Origin: Kryptolebias marmoratus
Lineage: Eukaryota > Chordata > Actinopteri > Cyprinodontiformes > Rivulidae
Assembly (NCBI RefSeq): GCF_001649575.2
Contig: NC_051433.1
Location: forward strand, 14,321,501 to 14,385,500
Direction: 5' to 3'
Length of the DNA: 64,000 bases
Notes under the pieces: model-generated
The model's input: the letters and a program-made list of their open reading frames with translations, nothing else
Told to the model about the DNA's origin: nothing
Database searches by the model: none
Position numbers and translations under genes: made by a program
Part shown: positions 25,545 to 38,218 of the stretch, in pieces
How the letters are laid out: the number at the start of each line of letters is the position of its first letter
Numbering within the stretch: position 1 is the first letter of the stretch

Positions 25545-25800
25545 CTTATCTGTTGTGGATAGCTCTTTGGATGACCTCAATTCGGAGGAACAGGGTCAAA
25601 ATCTGACAAGCTTGACAATCTAACAGCTAATCTGAGCAGAGTTTGGCCATCTTAAAACAACTGCAATCTTATAAATTTGACCGTGGTTCATGCAAACGTC
25701 ATTTTGGACTGTTAAGATAGTATTTGTTCATCACATTTCCACAGAGCCCCACTTCGAAAGACCCAAACTGCCCCTTTAATCATAGTTCAGATGTGTATTT
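25545..25800 (-). mobile_element. TTAA-family MITE fragment
   Basis: It carries the family blocks 'tatcttatctgttgtggatagctctttgg' (split into pieces across 25545-25573), 'cttaaaacaactgcaatctta' and the terminal 'aaactgcccctttaa'. It is truncated and rearranged relative to the 26924-27525 copy. No coding capacity. Confidence 0.55.
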
Positions 25801-26923
25801 TGTTGAAAGAGGTGCTATATGTTGTTCTATGGGGTCAGATATGAAGAAAGTTTTTCAAAGTTCAAAAAGTTGTGGAACGTAAACCAAAAGCCGAATATAG
25901 AAATCCAAATAGTAACGTTTGTGTGAAAGGGAACTCTATCATGTTCCAGCCAGGGCTTTATAGATAAAAAGACACGAGTGAGTATTGTGTCTTTCTAGGA
26001 AAGGACACCACCCAGCCTTTTTGTGTAGACTACAAACTGAGATAAGCATCGGCAGTGGGGGGAAAGAAAAACCCCAGATGGGATGCAGAAGTTTTTGGCT
26101 GAATTATAAATTTGTCACCGTGTCACTAATTTATGTACCCAAGAAATGGCATCTGCTGATTTTCACTTAACACGCAGCACTGTCAGCGAGGAAACGGCAG
26201 ACTGGATGAACTCCACACAGGTCATAAAACGGGATTAATGGGGTAGGGCAGCCTGACACCGCACCTCTCTGAACCAACGCTGGTTCAGAAAACTACATTT
26301 AGCTGATCGAGGGGAGCTTGTTCTTAACTGTTCCAATGCCGAGCACCTCTTGTCAGCCTTAAACACGTATTTTAATTCCTGTTTTCTTTAAGCTGGTTTG
26401 AGTTTTCAGTGCTCCAGGACAATTAGCTTTGCCGTGAAGGTCAGGTGTTTACGACACTGCAGAACTTCTGCATTCTCAAGAAAGTTGTTACACACTAGAA
26501 ATAAAGAAAACCTCCTTTAAAAGTATCATATAACTACAAATACTTCAGTGATGAGCCCAGCTCTCTGAAAATGCTCTGCAGAAACCAAAGGAAACCTTCA
26601 ACCCTTCAAGGTCCACAACAAGACAAAAAGCAATGACAGATTTTCTTCTTTGAACTTTTTATCCAGCTGGAACAATAACAACAATAACAATAATTAACTT
26701 TATAGTTTTTAGTTGTTCAGTGCAGTTAGGTTCAGTACGATATAATGACTCAAACCAGGACATTGACACATGTTTAGAGTTGCAATTTCCAAACTTTCAT
26801 TTTTGATGTGAATACCCTTAAACCGAAGCTACAGGCCTCTGAACCGTAGTCGCATATTTAAGATGTAATCAAACCAAAACAACTACAACAAAAAGACGTT
26901 TCAGAGTCTGAACATACCTCCTT

Positions 26924-27525
26924 TTAAGGGAAGGCTCAGATCTTTTGTATCGGGGCTCTGTGGAAACGTCATGGACAATTAATATCTTGCCTGCTGTAAA
27001 CATGTAGCTCTTTGAACGACCTCGGTTTGGAGTTGACAAGCTAACAGCCAGCTGAAGTGACGCAAAGACCAAAGGGAATTGTTGCCATCTTAAAACAAGA
27101 CAGATTTAAACATTTCACAACGGCTCATATGAACCTTATAACCCGTTACAACACTGCCAGTTAAACATTGTGTAATTATTCTTGGAAAAATATAATATTC
27201 CTGCTGGGAGGTTCCCTACTGCAGCTCTGTTTGCTCTTGCAAATACCTATTAATATGTAAATATGTTGTTGTATGAAGCTGACAGTGATGTAAAGGTTTA
27301 TAAAGTAGCATTTGCATGAACAGCTACGACACTTAGTTTTAACAAGGCAGCAGTCCACTTTGACATTGGCTCCCCTCAGGCTAGCAGTTGGGTTGCCAGT
27401 CCAGTCAGGATTACATTTACTCCAAACTGAGGTTGTTCAAAAACGTATCTACAACAGGTAAGATATTAATTGCTCATAACGTTTCCACAAGACGACACTA
27501 CAAAAGGCCTGAACTGTCGCTTTAA
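26924..27525. mobile_element. Full-length TTAA-flanked MITE
   Basis: A 602-bp element that starts TTAAGGGAAGGCTCAGATC and ends GCCTGAACTGTCGCTTTAA, with TTAA at each border. TTAA target sites and inverted ends of this kind suggest a piggyBac-type MITE. The interior contains 'gatattaattgctcataac' and 'caggtaagatattaatt' blocks shared by all copies in this window. It encodes no transposase. Confidence 0.7.
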
Positions 27526-28786
27526 GCTTTATCCTCAAAGTTCTATCTAAGTTTTATCAAATCAAAGGATGATCCTGAAGAAGTCCAAAATGTTACGTAA
27601 TGTGTCAATTTATTTCAACATCACATAGTTTGAATTTGGATCAGTGAGCTGCTGCTTTTAATGCATTTACTTCAGCCTTATAATAACTGATGCCCCAACT
27701 CGTCCGTGTTCACCGAGTTAGGGCTCTTCTCAGCTGTTCTCCTGCTTGTGATACAGACACCTGCTACGCCCTGTTGCCATGGTTACCCCATGCCGCGCAG
27801 TGGTCTTGGCTGCCACAGTCACACGTATCATCTTTTCAGCTGACAGATGGGTGAGACAAGGTGAGGCTCACCTCGTTAGAGAAAAGAAGGAGGAAAGAAA
27901 GCGCTGTAAAGCCGTCATTAAAGGCCTTAAATATCACAATATGTTGTGTCAGGATCAGAATCACCAGGGAGGGAAACTGCAAGCTAGAAAAAAATGTTTT
28001 TTTTCTTTTTGAAAAAGTGCAGAGTAATGCTGGGTGCTGTGTGACTTTGCTGAAATGTGCTAAAGAAGATGAAATTTGAGCTGTAAAAGCTACAAGAAGC
28101 AGAACACTGGCTAAAGGAAACAAAATGCTAGCCAGGAAAGGTAAAATAGCAACTGGCTAGCTAAAAGTAGCAGAACTGTAGCTAAAAGGTAAAAGAAGCA
28201 CAAGAAAACAAAAATAGAGCATTGCGCTGAAGCAGATTTCAAACATTGTTTCTGTAAGATTTGAAGGATTTCAGTGTATTTCTATGAAGGAAATAGGGAT
28301 AAAAAGGTAAATATTTTGAAAAGTTAAGAAAACCAATGTCATAGCCCCCAAGCCTGAATGAGCTGAATGTTTTGATGTGGCTAAAATAGCACAAAAAAAT
28401 GCAAAAATAAATGAATGTACAGAAAACCCATTATGTGAATGCTGAATCAACAGTCCCATTATTAAACGTTGCCTTCGTGCACTTTGAAGTAGAGGTTAAA
28501 TCATTCCAGCTCCTGTGACCTTTGAGAGGTAAAAGTATTTTTTGTCCCCCAGAGTTTCTTCTCTGAGAGTATGTTATTTCCTGCTGCACAGAAAAGCCCT
28601 CAAGTTTCTTTAAACTTGAAGATTTACTGTGATGAAAAAAGCATACCTACTTGCTGAGTTAAAAGCATTGCATGTAATATAGAACACAAAAAGCAAATTT
28701 CTACAGGTAAATTTGCTTTAAACAAGTGATTAATGCCTGCCGCCATGAAAGGCACACACAGACGCAGCTTGTGTGCTCATTTGTTT

Positions 28787-29350
28787 GTCTGTTAGCAAAA
28801 AATCTCACAAACCGGTGGCAGGATTTTAATGAAACTCTCAGATCGCATTCATTGGATGGTCATCTACAACGGATCACCCTTTGGAGTCAGCTTGATTAAA
28901 GATGGCTGCCACAGCTAATCAACCTTAGTTAAAATAAAAATGGCTATAACTCTATCTGTTTTTCAGATAATAGGCTGAAATTTGGCGTGGTGGTAGCCAA
29001 GAGTCATTCCCAACACATTCTCTGAGCTCTAACAGATCACTGGTCATCTTTGCATTAAACTTTGGCTTTGACTACTGGACTTCAGCCAGTCTGTCTGTTA
29101 GCAAAATATCTTATGAGCCGTTGGATGGATTTTAATGAAACTTTGAGAAAGTATTCATTGGATGTCCATCTACAACTCATTAAATGTAAGAGTCAGTCTG
29201 ATTCAAGATGGCCGCCACAGCTAGTCAAGCTTAGTGAATACAAATGTGAGGACAACTTTTGCCAATTTTACAAGTACAGAGATAAAATTTAGTGTGGTGG
29301 TAGCTGAGACCCATCCCCATCACACACTCCGAGCGCTAATAGAGTACTAA
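28787..29350. repeat. Two tandem units of a ~306-bp repeat
   Basis: The motif 'gtctgttagcaaaa' recurs at 28787 and 29093, 306 bp apart. Each unit then has 'ttttaatgaaact', 'attggatg..catctacaac', 'aagatgg(c/t)(c/t)gccacagct' and 'tggtggtagc'. Related units occur at 33240-33900, 40965-41290 and 48040-48300. No coding capacity is evident. Confidence 0.7.
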
Positions 29351-30135
29351 AGTTCTTTGCCTTGTACTGCGGCGGGCGACATGCATTCCTACAAGGAACG
29401 CTATTTTTTCGCATTTTTATCCATTTTTTCCGCCCAAACACGGTGGCTCTGACCAGGCATTCTGCACAAGACGAGACCTGGTATAATTTTACCAGAGGTG
29501 TCTTTCTCAGGGAACACGAGCTGCAGGCCAAGAGGAAACAACATGATCCCCCGGAGCGGAGTGACATCAAGAACTCTCCGCGCGGCGGATGACCCAGAAA
29601 AAAAAAGGAGCGCGTGCTGTCGGCGCCGCGTGCGTAAGCAGCAGAGGTGGCACATGGTCCTCCCCGTTCACGGCGCTGGCTGGTTGCGCGTCAAAATGGA
29701 GCCTCTGCACAGCTTTCGTGCTCAACGAACACGACTCGTGTTTTCGCGAGCAATTAAAGGAGAAACACGCAGCCGAGATGCGCTCATAGATGTGTGGTGC
29801 GTTCAGGAGCAATTTGAAACGCAACACTTACATATATAATTCGCTCCTAAAACCGGGTAAAAAAAAATAAATAAATAAAGCAACTCCCCCCCCCCTCCTT
29901 TTTTTTGTCCCAAAAAATGTGCGGACGGAACAATCAGTTCCGAACGCTCGCAAGGGCGCGTGCCAAGCAGCTACCGCGCGCACAGGCACCTTACTCACAT
30001 CATCACCCGAGCCGCCGACTGTAGTGCGTGCGGGAGGCGGAACCCGAGCGCTCCACACATCCCTTTTTTTTTTTTTTTTTTTTTTCCCTCTTTGGAAGAA
30101 GATTACTTGGACAGTTTAGCTGTGGGGGGAAACAC
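29350..30135 (+). promoter_or_regulatory. slc38a3: CpG-rich promoter region of slc38a3
   Basis: This is the strongest CpG-rich block in the window ('ctctccgcgcggcgg', 'cgcgtgctgtcggcgccg', 'gttttcgcgagc'). A C-run lies at about 29886 and a T-run at 30064-30085 just before the likely first exon. No TATA box is evident. It lies upstream of a good splice donor at 30282 and so is the likely slc38a3 promoter. Many overlapping open frames here are CpG artefacts. Confidence 0.6.
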
Positions 30136-30281
30136 ATGACAGCGAGGCAGCCGGCAGGGAAGGCGGACGGACGTTAGACAGAGAACACACTGAACCGAAC
30201 CGAACCGAACCGAGCCGAGCCCAGGAGATCTGTGTGTGGAGATATTTGGAGTTGAACCAGGGCACCGCTGCCACTTTCCTG
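30110..30281 (+). other. slc38a3: Probable non-coding exon 1 of slc38a3
   Basis: The sequence ends CTTTCCTG/gtaagag, a strong donor at 30281/30282, and contains no long frame. The next exon on this strand with an acceptor and coding potential starts at 44254, so this would be the 5' UTR exon. If the transcript starts upstream of 30136, an ATG at 30136 opens a 13-codon upstream frame ending at a TAG at 30175-30177. The link to slc38a3 is inferred from position and strand. Confidence 0.5.
30192..30221. repeat. GAACC pentamer tandem repeat in exon 1
   Basis: Four GAACC units followed by two GAGCC units. The repeat lies within the presumed 5' UTR exon of slc38a3. Confidence 0.9.
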
Positions 30282-33239
30282 GTAAGAGACTGCGCGCTAA
30301 CCTTGTTGTATATTTTTTATTTTTTCTAAGACTTCTTGATGTAAACCCACAGTAACAGTGATCCATGTATACATGCACATCACCTGCCTCAGGTAACGTT
30401 ATATTGCAAAGGTTATTTGAGCTGCATGTTAATGTGTTCACTTAGAAACATGGTGTACTTCATCTTTCCTAGGACATTCACAGACATGTTTATTCTTTTT
30501 CATTCATTGAGTCTTTTCATCTGCAGGAATTGTTTGGTTTAAAACTGGATACATGTTTTCTCTGCATCCTAGGAGGTAAAATAAACCTGAGGAGCTGTTC
30601 CAGTGAGAGCAAACTTTGAGATCTCTCCTCAATTTGTCTCATCAGATCCAATTTTTTTGTTTTGCTTTATAGTAAACTCTATTGTCTGGATTTTTATTTT
30701 AACCCCATACATGTCACTCAGGGTTATTAAAAAACAAATAGCAGCACAATGAATTTAGATTTGATGCAGCTGGATGTTTGGATTTTGCAGGCTGATGTTG
30801 GGGTTGGCTGTCATGTTTTAGGTGGCACCGATGAAGCACCCACCGGCGTGGCTACAGGTGCCATCTGCTCTTCATGTTTTTTTTTTTCTGATCCTTCTGA
30901 GCCCGAAAGGGAAATTCACACATTCACTTGACTAAGATTAAGTAGACTGTGGGAGGAAAATCATAACTTCATGTTCTGATGCAGGGGGAAATCATTTGCA
31001 TTACTTTGCCTGGCAGGCGTAGGGCTTTAGGGTAAATAAAAAAACAACAAAGTTTATTATATTTGCTTTTATTTAAAAGCAGAAATCCTCTTACTACAAT
31101 AAAATATTTATAGCTATTTTAATGCATAGATATTGATAAGGAGACTCACTCTTTTTAAAATCAGTGTCAGCTTTTTCCAGCACACAAGACATTTAATTTG
31201 TGATCAGCTTTTTTTTAAATGTATAATGTTTGTTTTTACAATAATTGTCAAGATCAATGGTAATTTTTTAATTCAATCACAAGCATTGAGATTATTTTTT
31301 TAAAATTTATCTTCAGAAACTCAGCAGGCAGTTTTAAAATAGTGACTATTTTTTTATAAACAATCTGTAGAGGACATTATAGACATATTTGACCATGAGC
31401 AGCTGTTCAATGACACTGTCACTCAGGGAGCTGAAGTTTCCCCCTTATAATACTGTTTCATCTAGTTGACCCTAAAAACTATAGGTGTATGCCTTTCAAA
31501 GAAATAAGAAGGAAAAAAGCCGTTGTCGTCCTGTCCTATCAGCTCCACGAGATACACACAAGTGGCAAACTATAACAATGGCCCCAGATCAGTTTATTAC
31601 CAATTCTAAGGTAATTGTACGTATTGCACAGAAAATTAGTTCTCTGCTGTTCTGCTCTTTGTGACACGGAAACTCTGACAAGCTGATGTTAGCCTGCAGT
31701 TTGCTGGATATTTCACCTGCTGAGATGCTAACTCTTGTAGCTTGTTGCAAACATTTGTTTTTTTAAAAGCAGCGTTGCCTTGAAAACACAGACTGGTGTC
31801 GCTCCTCTGGTAGCCAAGCCATGACTGACTGTGGTATTTAGTTGAAACTCACAGTACTACAAGCCTACAATGTCTTTTTTTTTTAACGAGCGTAAACATT
31901 TAGGGGATTTCCTCTGTCAACTAACAACTGAACCTGCTGCCCCCTTTGCACCGGACTTGTTGCTCAGTAACGGAGGGGGGAACTAAAAAAGTAATATTTC
32001 GTTTTTAGGCATTTAAACTGCAGGAACAGTATGATGGAAAAAATGAAGGATGTAACAACAATTGTAACAACGAGTTTTCTAACATGTTAGACTTCTTACA
32101 ATCTGTAGGAGGCGTTTGCTGAATTCGTTTTTTTCAGCAGAAGCTGCAGCAGAGTTTCTGCAGCGACCTGACATGTTCTCTCCTTGATAACTGGCCTCAG
32201 GGTCCTCGTGGACATGACTTGACAAAACTGTGGCAAGACAGTGGCTTGTGCTTGACCTGCTAAGACAACTGACCGACTCCCCTCTCTGGTTTGGGTGTAG
32301 GATGTACTTCCTGGCCCAATCCCAGATTAAAATCACAGATTTGACCGACTCATAAAGCCTCGGCTGGTGTTTTGACCTGCTCAGTGATTGTTTGTCTGTT
32401 TCAGATCTTATTCTGGTGTTTCATGTTGAAGAATGTGTGTCACGTACAATATAGTAAAGTCTGATTATAAAAGGCTATGAATAAAAAAAAGTGGAAGTAA
32501 GCAAGACTGATGGGACTGGGGGTGCTGAGGGTGCTACAGCACCTCCCTGTGGACGACACAAAAAATATAAAAGGAATAAATGAAATATATATATATATAA
32601 TACTGTATTCAAAAATGAGATTCTGTTGGATTTGTTTATTTCTTATCGTCAAATTCTTTTGTCTGGCCTAATTACTGACAGATGAGAGGGTGTGATTTAA
32701 TAAAAATAAACAAACAAAACCAAACTTAGTGATATGTTTTGTCTTTAAAAGTTGTTAAGATCGTGTCAAATTTATACACGGTGCATTTCGGCCAAGCTGC
32801 TTTGACAGAATTGTCTTATTATAACACATATCCTAACTGTCCGATTGGAGACTCGTGGTATCTGAGGACACTACGAGGGATATCACGGATGATTTGAAGC
32901 TTAACATAAGGTCACACTGCCTAAATTCCAGTGGGATAAAATGATTACACCCTGAACAGTCAGATACACATGATTCAGAGGCAGATTAAAAGTCGGCAGC
33001 CGCAGTTTCCTGTTTGTCTAACTTCTTATTTTCTTTAAGATTTGTGTCCTGTATTATCTAGGTGTGATATTAGTGGTTGATTTTGCGCTCTGGCTTCCAT
33101 TCTTACATCCTTGTGGTACGGCACAGTGAATGATAATGAAAAAGAGTTGATACCCCAAAAGGATTTAAAAAAAATAAGAAAAACCTAGATACTGAATAAG
33201 TTTGTGCAGTCGGATTTATTATTGTTATTATTTGCTGAA

Positions 33240-33900
33240 AGGCAAAGGCGGACAACTATGTGTGTGGATGTGTTTGTGTGTCTGTCTCTTACCAAAAGAT
33301 CTCCCAAACCTCTGGACAGATTTGATCAAAACATGCAGAAACTAATCACTGGAAGTCCGACTGCAGCTGATAAACGTTTGGAGTCAATTCAACGCAAGAT
33401 GGCCGCCACAGCCAACTGACCTAAGAGTTTGAAACAAAGGCGACTGGACTTCTGTCAGTTGTTAAAAATTGGATAAAAATTGCTATAATTCAGTCATTTT
33501 CACAGATGTTGACCTCAGATTTGGTGTGGTAGTAGCAGAGGCTGACCCCTAACACATATTCTGACCTTTTTAACATTATTTACTTGGTCTTAGCTCTGTC
33601 AGCAAATTATCTCATGAACCATAAACCTGAAAGTCTTTAATGAGACTTTCAGGGAAAAATCATTGGCTGCACATCTACAACTGATTACTGGAGCCAAACC
33701 AGTTCAAGATGGCCACCATAGCCAACTGACCTTCAAAAGCACACAAATGACCATAACTCAGTCAGTTTTACAGATACTGAGCTAAAAACTTGGTGTGAAT
33801 GAAGCTGAGAGTGATACACAGTACACAAAATCTTCACTTGAAACCTGTTAGAGTCAACCCTGTTTGTCTGTTAGCAAAATATCTCATGAACCAGTGTACA
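33240..33900. repeat. Tandem units of the ~306-bp repeat family
   Basis: It starts 'ggcaaaggcggacaac'. The anchor motif (gtctctta / ctgtcagc / gtctgtta) recurs near 33284, 33596 and 33865, with 'caagatggccgccacagccaa' and 'ttcaagatggccaccatagcc' between. The units are more diverged than at 28787-29350. The small plus-strand frame here is an artefact. Confidence 0.65.
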
Positions 33901-34266
33901 GATTTTACTTTGTAATTTCTCAACATAACACGATCTTAGTTTAAAACTCTGAAATGTGATATGAAATTCTTTTAACCTTCAGTTTTTGGAAGGACTTCAG
34001 CATGACAGGGAGGGTTTTATTGAAAAAATAAAATCTTGCCATTACACAGTTTCAAAGAGCCACTGAATGCTGAATGAAGCACCTGCGAGTCTCATTTTCT
34101 AACATCATCGTTTTTTTCTGTTCTATAAGGACTCTTGAGTCTTGCATTGATCTGCTTATCTTGGCTGTTCTGTGGAGTTTTTCTGTCAGTGGATTGGGAT
34201 TTGGACCACCGGCGTGGTGCTGTGGCATGTGACGGAGTCAGCAGTACAATATCTAATGTGGTGGTC

Positions 34267-34290
34267 ACACACACACACACACACACACAC
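34267..34290. repeat. (CA)n microsatellite
   Basis: Twelve CA units, in slc38a3 intron 1. Shorter CA/GT runs occur at about 20565, 34620, 41000, 48042, 55200 and 58930. Confidence 0.95.
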
Positions 34291-37200
34291 TGCGTAAGTG
34301 AATGAATGAATGCATTGCTGTGGTCACTTCCATCCCCATGTGACGAGGAGGAAGCAGGAGAGAAACGAGCCGCAGAAGCCGGCAGAAAAGTGTGGCACTT
34401 TGTTTCGGGCCACATGATTCAGGGGACACAGAGGTGGCATTGAGGAGGTGGTGATGAGAAAGGGCTTTCTGGATGGAAGTCCGCTTCCCGTCCGATTGTT
34501 CTGATCCGGTTTGTGCGTAGGTGCACCCTCCCATTGTTGTGTTAGTGTTGCCCTCTGTGCTCAGCATGCTTTTGGAGCATTAGTTTAACTTCAGGCAACT
34601 AAAAGGTTCTCTTTCATCCACACACACACACACATATATTTTAAATTTGGTTTAAATAAAAATTATAAAAGGAGGAAAATTTGGCAATTTTGCACCATGA
34701 CTGCTGCGTGAAGAAGGTTAGAGCATTAATCAGATTGTAGGTGTTCTTGAAAAAAAAAACACACATCTTCTTCATTTAGGTTGTAAAAAAAATAGAATTA
34801 AAGACCTAGCATTCCTCGAAAGCATAATGCCTACAGCCTGTCATGTTTTGGTCAAACCTTGAAAATAACGTTGTCTCATTTAAATCACAAGCTGTCACTC
34901 TCAGAGTGTGTGTTTGTGAATGACTCTCAGCTACTACCACCAATCAGCCACCTGACAGTCAGCACCTGGAGTACCAGAAACTCATAACAAGAGCCAGGCT
35001 GATGACAAAAATTGGCAAATTTTTTTATTTTAATGCATTTTCCTAACAAAAGTGGCAACATTTAAGGGGAAATAAACAAGGTTTCCAATAATATAAGATG
35101 TATTGCCAAGAAGCATTGTTACAACAAAGAAATAATCAACCATGCACAGTTTTTTTTTATAATCATATTCTCACTCAAGAAACACATGCAGTTTATTGTT
35201 AAATACACCTTGCATTAAGTGACAGTTCTGAACTCAGCTAGTCCCTGTTTTGTTGGCAAATATGAGAATAGCTCATTGGTACTGTACTCTAAATTACACA
35301 TGGAAACAAACAATAACACAATGTTTGCTTTAAATCCGCTGTCTGGGAGCTGCCTCGTGTGTCAACCTGCCCTGACGGACGTAGTTCTATTTAAAATGTC
35401 TCATTTTTTAAAATGGCGAGCGAATTGTGTTTGCTCCCCACGGCCGACAAGCTGTCCCAATCTCTCAGTGAGAGCTCTAACATATGCTTCTGGTGCTCTG
35501 GCAGTCCTGCAGGACAAATTTGATTCAGCTTGAAGAGCAGCATTACTCCTGCCAGCATTAAGTTTTTGTTCAGACAGGAACTCATCACCCCGTCTTTTTC
35601 TCAGGCGCAGAGCTGAGATCAGCCTCACGTGGCGCCAACACTTTGTTCTACATCTCAGCACGTTGTTGACACAGAGGCAGCCAAACAGAAACGTGTTAAC
35701 CTGTAAAAAAAAGTTTGAAGGAGCCTCCACCCCCTCATTTTAGCAGCAACATGAGCAGCAGCCTTGTGTTTTGTATAAAAACCAACGACTGATCTGTTTA
35801 TATACAATCTTGACATTTTTCTCCGATGTTCCATCACAGTGATAGTTAATGAATTTTCCTTGCTTTTATTGACTAAACATGACACTGGGACAAAAACAAA
35901 ATCACGGGTTAAAATCAGCACTTGCTATGTCGTTCTCGGCCTGCCGCTGCAAAGTGTGTGCATAAGAAAAAATGAGGAGAATAGGAATGTTTAGAACAAA
36001 GAACTGAATCTGAGAAAAACATCTAAAAACGATGTAATAATTGTTTTTTCCACATGCATTTCAAAGTACCAATAAAACCACCCACACCTCAACACATTGC
36101 TTTAGGAAGGGGCAGCATTCGCAGATTTTTGAGTAAAAGCAGCGAAAACAAACTTTCTCCTGTTTTCTCTTCATCCGTGTCAGCCCAGCAGCTCGATCAC
36201 AGCTTCACTGGACTTAGATCTGGGTGAGAATGCAGACATCTCAGGTTGGAGGAGAACATTTAGTTCCTGGAAAATGAGTTATGGAGTTTCTCAGAAGTGA
36301 AACTAGCATATATTTGATGTGTATACTGCTATCTTTGCAACCAAAATCATTTAACCAGAAACACTGATGTGGTCTACCTTCCATTCAGGCCTCAAGACCA
36401 CACTAAGAGCACCTCCAGGAGTTAGGAAACCTCCAGGAGTTAACTTCTAAGTTTTATATGGAAGCTGTCCAGCCTCATCTCTATCATCATTATGCTGTTG
36501 CAGGCTTTGGAGTCAGCAGTCCAAGATAGGATCACCCATATTTTGGTTTTCACTTTAGCAGAATGGAAGGAACACATTCTTTGTCTGTGGCCTCCATATG
36601 GCTATTTGTATATATAAAAAAAACACTGTCCTGCATAGTTTTAAAGCTCCGTAAGCACGCTTCTGTTAGACTCCCTTCAGTTCTGTGGGGTATCAGAGTT
36701 AGAGTCGAGCCAGAGTGACAGGAAGTGTCAGACACTTCTAAAAATAGACATCGTTTTCCGTGAGTCATCAGGCCGGTGTTCCCACTCACGAGAATTCACG
36801 AGATGCTAAAGACAATTCACGTTGCCTCGCGGCGCACTGTTTCACAACTCCAGATTAAACCCGTTGGTGCCGTCATCCTCCAGGAACAGCACGCCGGTCA
36901 GGCCCAGATACAGACACGCGGTCACGTCTAGGCTCATGGGGGGCGAGGAGGCTCAGATTTGTTTTATTGTGGGCTTAAAGCGTTCTGATTGGTTAAGTTT
37001 AAATCGTACTTAAAGTGAGGGGTTTGCTTGCTCACATAATGTATGGGATTTATAGAACATGAACAACAACAAACAAACAGACAAACAAAAAAAAATCTCT
37101 TTTTAACAGTGTGTAAATCCATAATTTGAATTATATATTAATGTAGCACAGAACTAGAGGGGAAAAGCTTTACTTTAAAGGTTTGGAAAATGTGAAATAA

Positions 37201-37497
37201 AATAAATTATAGATCACGTTTGGCACCGGATTTATTTAGACACTTCATTTTTAATTGGAAGTCAGAACTTCTGAGATCCAATTTTTAAAAAAAAACATGA
37301 AGATGCCCCCTAAAGTCACACTTCCAGCTTGGAAAATCAAGGTTAAAGGTTTTGTTATTGTCATTTTAATGTGTCTTCATGAAAACAAAATTAATTTTAT
37401 AGCTAATTAATACATTGGATAAATATTTAGATTGAAAATAAATTAAAAAAATATTAATATATAACATACAGCCATTAGAAACACATTTCTAAAGACG

Positions 37498-38218
37498 TTT
37501 ATGGTTATTTTCAAACACAAATAGCGTCAGGAACAGCTGTAGCACTTCCTGTGCAGCCTTATGTAGAAATATTCTGCCAGAATAATCATGTTATATGAAA
37601 CTAACGGCAATATAAAGGTTTAAAAAATCGCCTTAGCATGAACCATTATGAAATTTATGAGAATAAAATTGTTTTAAGGTGGCAGCAATCTGTCATAGTT
37701 TGGTATTTTCAGTTTGTTATTTTGATTATTGTCTTGTTTCAGTTTAGTTTTTCCTGTTCATGCCCTGTCACTCTCCACCTCCCCAGTACTTTTCCTGTTA
37801 GGTCTGCCACGCCCATCTCCACCTGCTTGTAATTATTCTCACTCACCTGTGTCCATTTTCCTCATTATCCTCTGTCTTTAAGAACCGGTCATTCTCATTC
37901 ACCCCTCACTGGATCATTCCGCTTTGTCTGATTTTTGCCACGCCATGCCTTGTCTCGTATCTTGTTTTTGGATTTAGTTATTGGTAGTTTTGCTGCCTCG
38001 TCAGCCCTTTTTGCTTTGTCTGTCCATTTAAGTTAAAGTAATTTATGTTCGTTTAAGCCATGCGTCTGCGTTCTGGGTTCGCCGCCATATCTCCACCATC
38101 TGACGCAATCCACTTTGCTCTTGGTTTAAATGGAAGCCCTATCTACAGCTGCTAAGATAGTGACTGTTTGTAACATTTCTGCAGAACCACTGCTCAAAAG
38201 ATTTGAACTATTCCTTTG
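37498..38218. mobile_element. TTAA-family MITE interrupted by a younger insertion
   Basis: The left part (to 37690) and right part (from 38111) match the complete family copies: 'aatattctgcc', 'ttagcatgaac', 'ttttaaggtggcagc', then 'ctatctacagc' and 'aaaagatttgaactattcc'. They are separated by a 414-bp insert at 37691-38104. The outer left end is degraded, so the boundary is approximate. Confidence 0.6.
37691..38104. mobile_element. Solo-LTR-like insert with GCAATC duplication
   Basis: The insert starts TGTCATAGTTTGG and ends CCACCATCTGAC, so its termini TGTCA/TGAC(G) are inverted. The hexamer GCAATC flanks it on both sides (37685-37690 and 38105-38110). The body is pyrimidine-rich with 'ctgtctttaagaaccgg', as in promoter-bearing LTRs. 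It has no coding capacity. A solo LTR or a TGTCA-ended non-autonomous element would both fit. Confidence 0.55.

Larger units (their letters stand above)
15431..29339. other. Gene-poor spacer between emc3 and slc38a3 promoters
   Basis: About 14 kb with no exon I can assign to a known gene. It holds the mobile elements and repeats listed separately at 15631-17312, 22485-22887, 22896-23201, 23211-23278, 25545-25800, 26924-27525 and 28787-29350, plus a possible conserved non-coding block at 24510-24830. The longest open frame is 21369-21872 (167 codons, plus). It is rich in Ser, Thr and Leu, has no recognisable domain and is probably chance. Confidence 0.6.

Noticed and set aside
29289..30119. 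Cluster of overlapping open frames on both strands
   Set aside because: High CpG content removes stop codons by chance; no domain is seen and splice logic points to a promoter.
34265..34567. 100-codon minus-strand frame ending in alternating Cys-Val
   Set aside because: It runs into the (CA)n microsatellite and has no domain.
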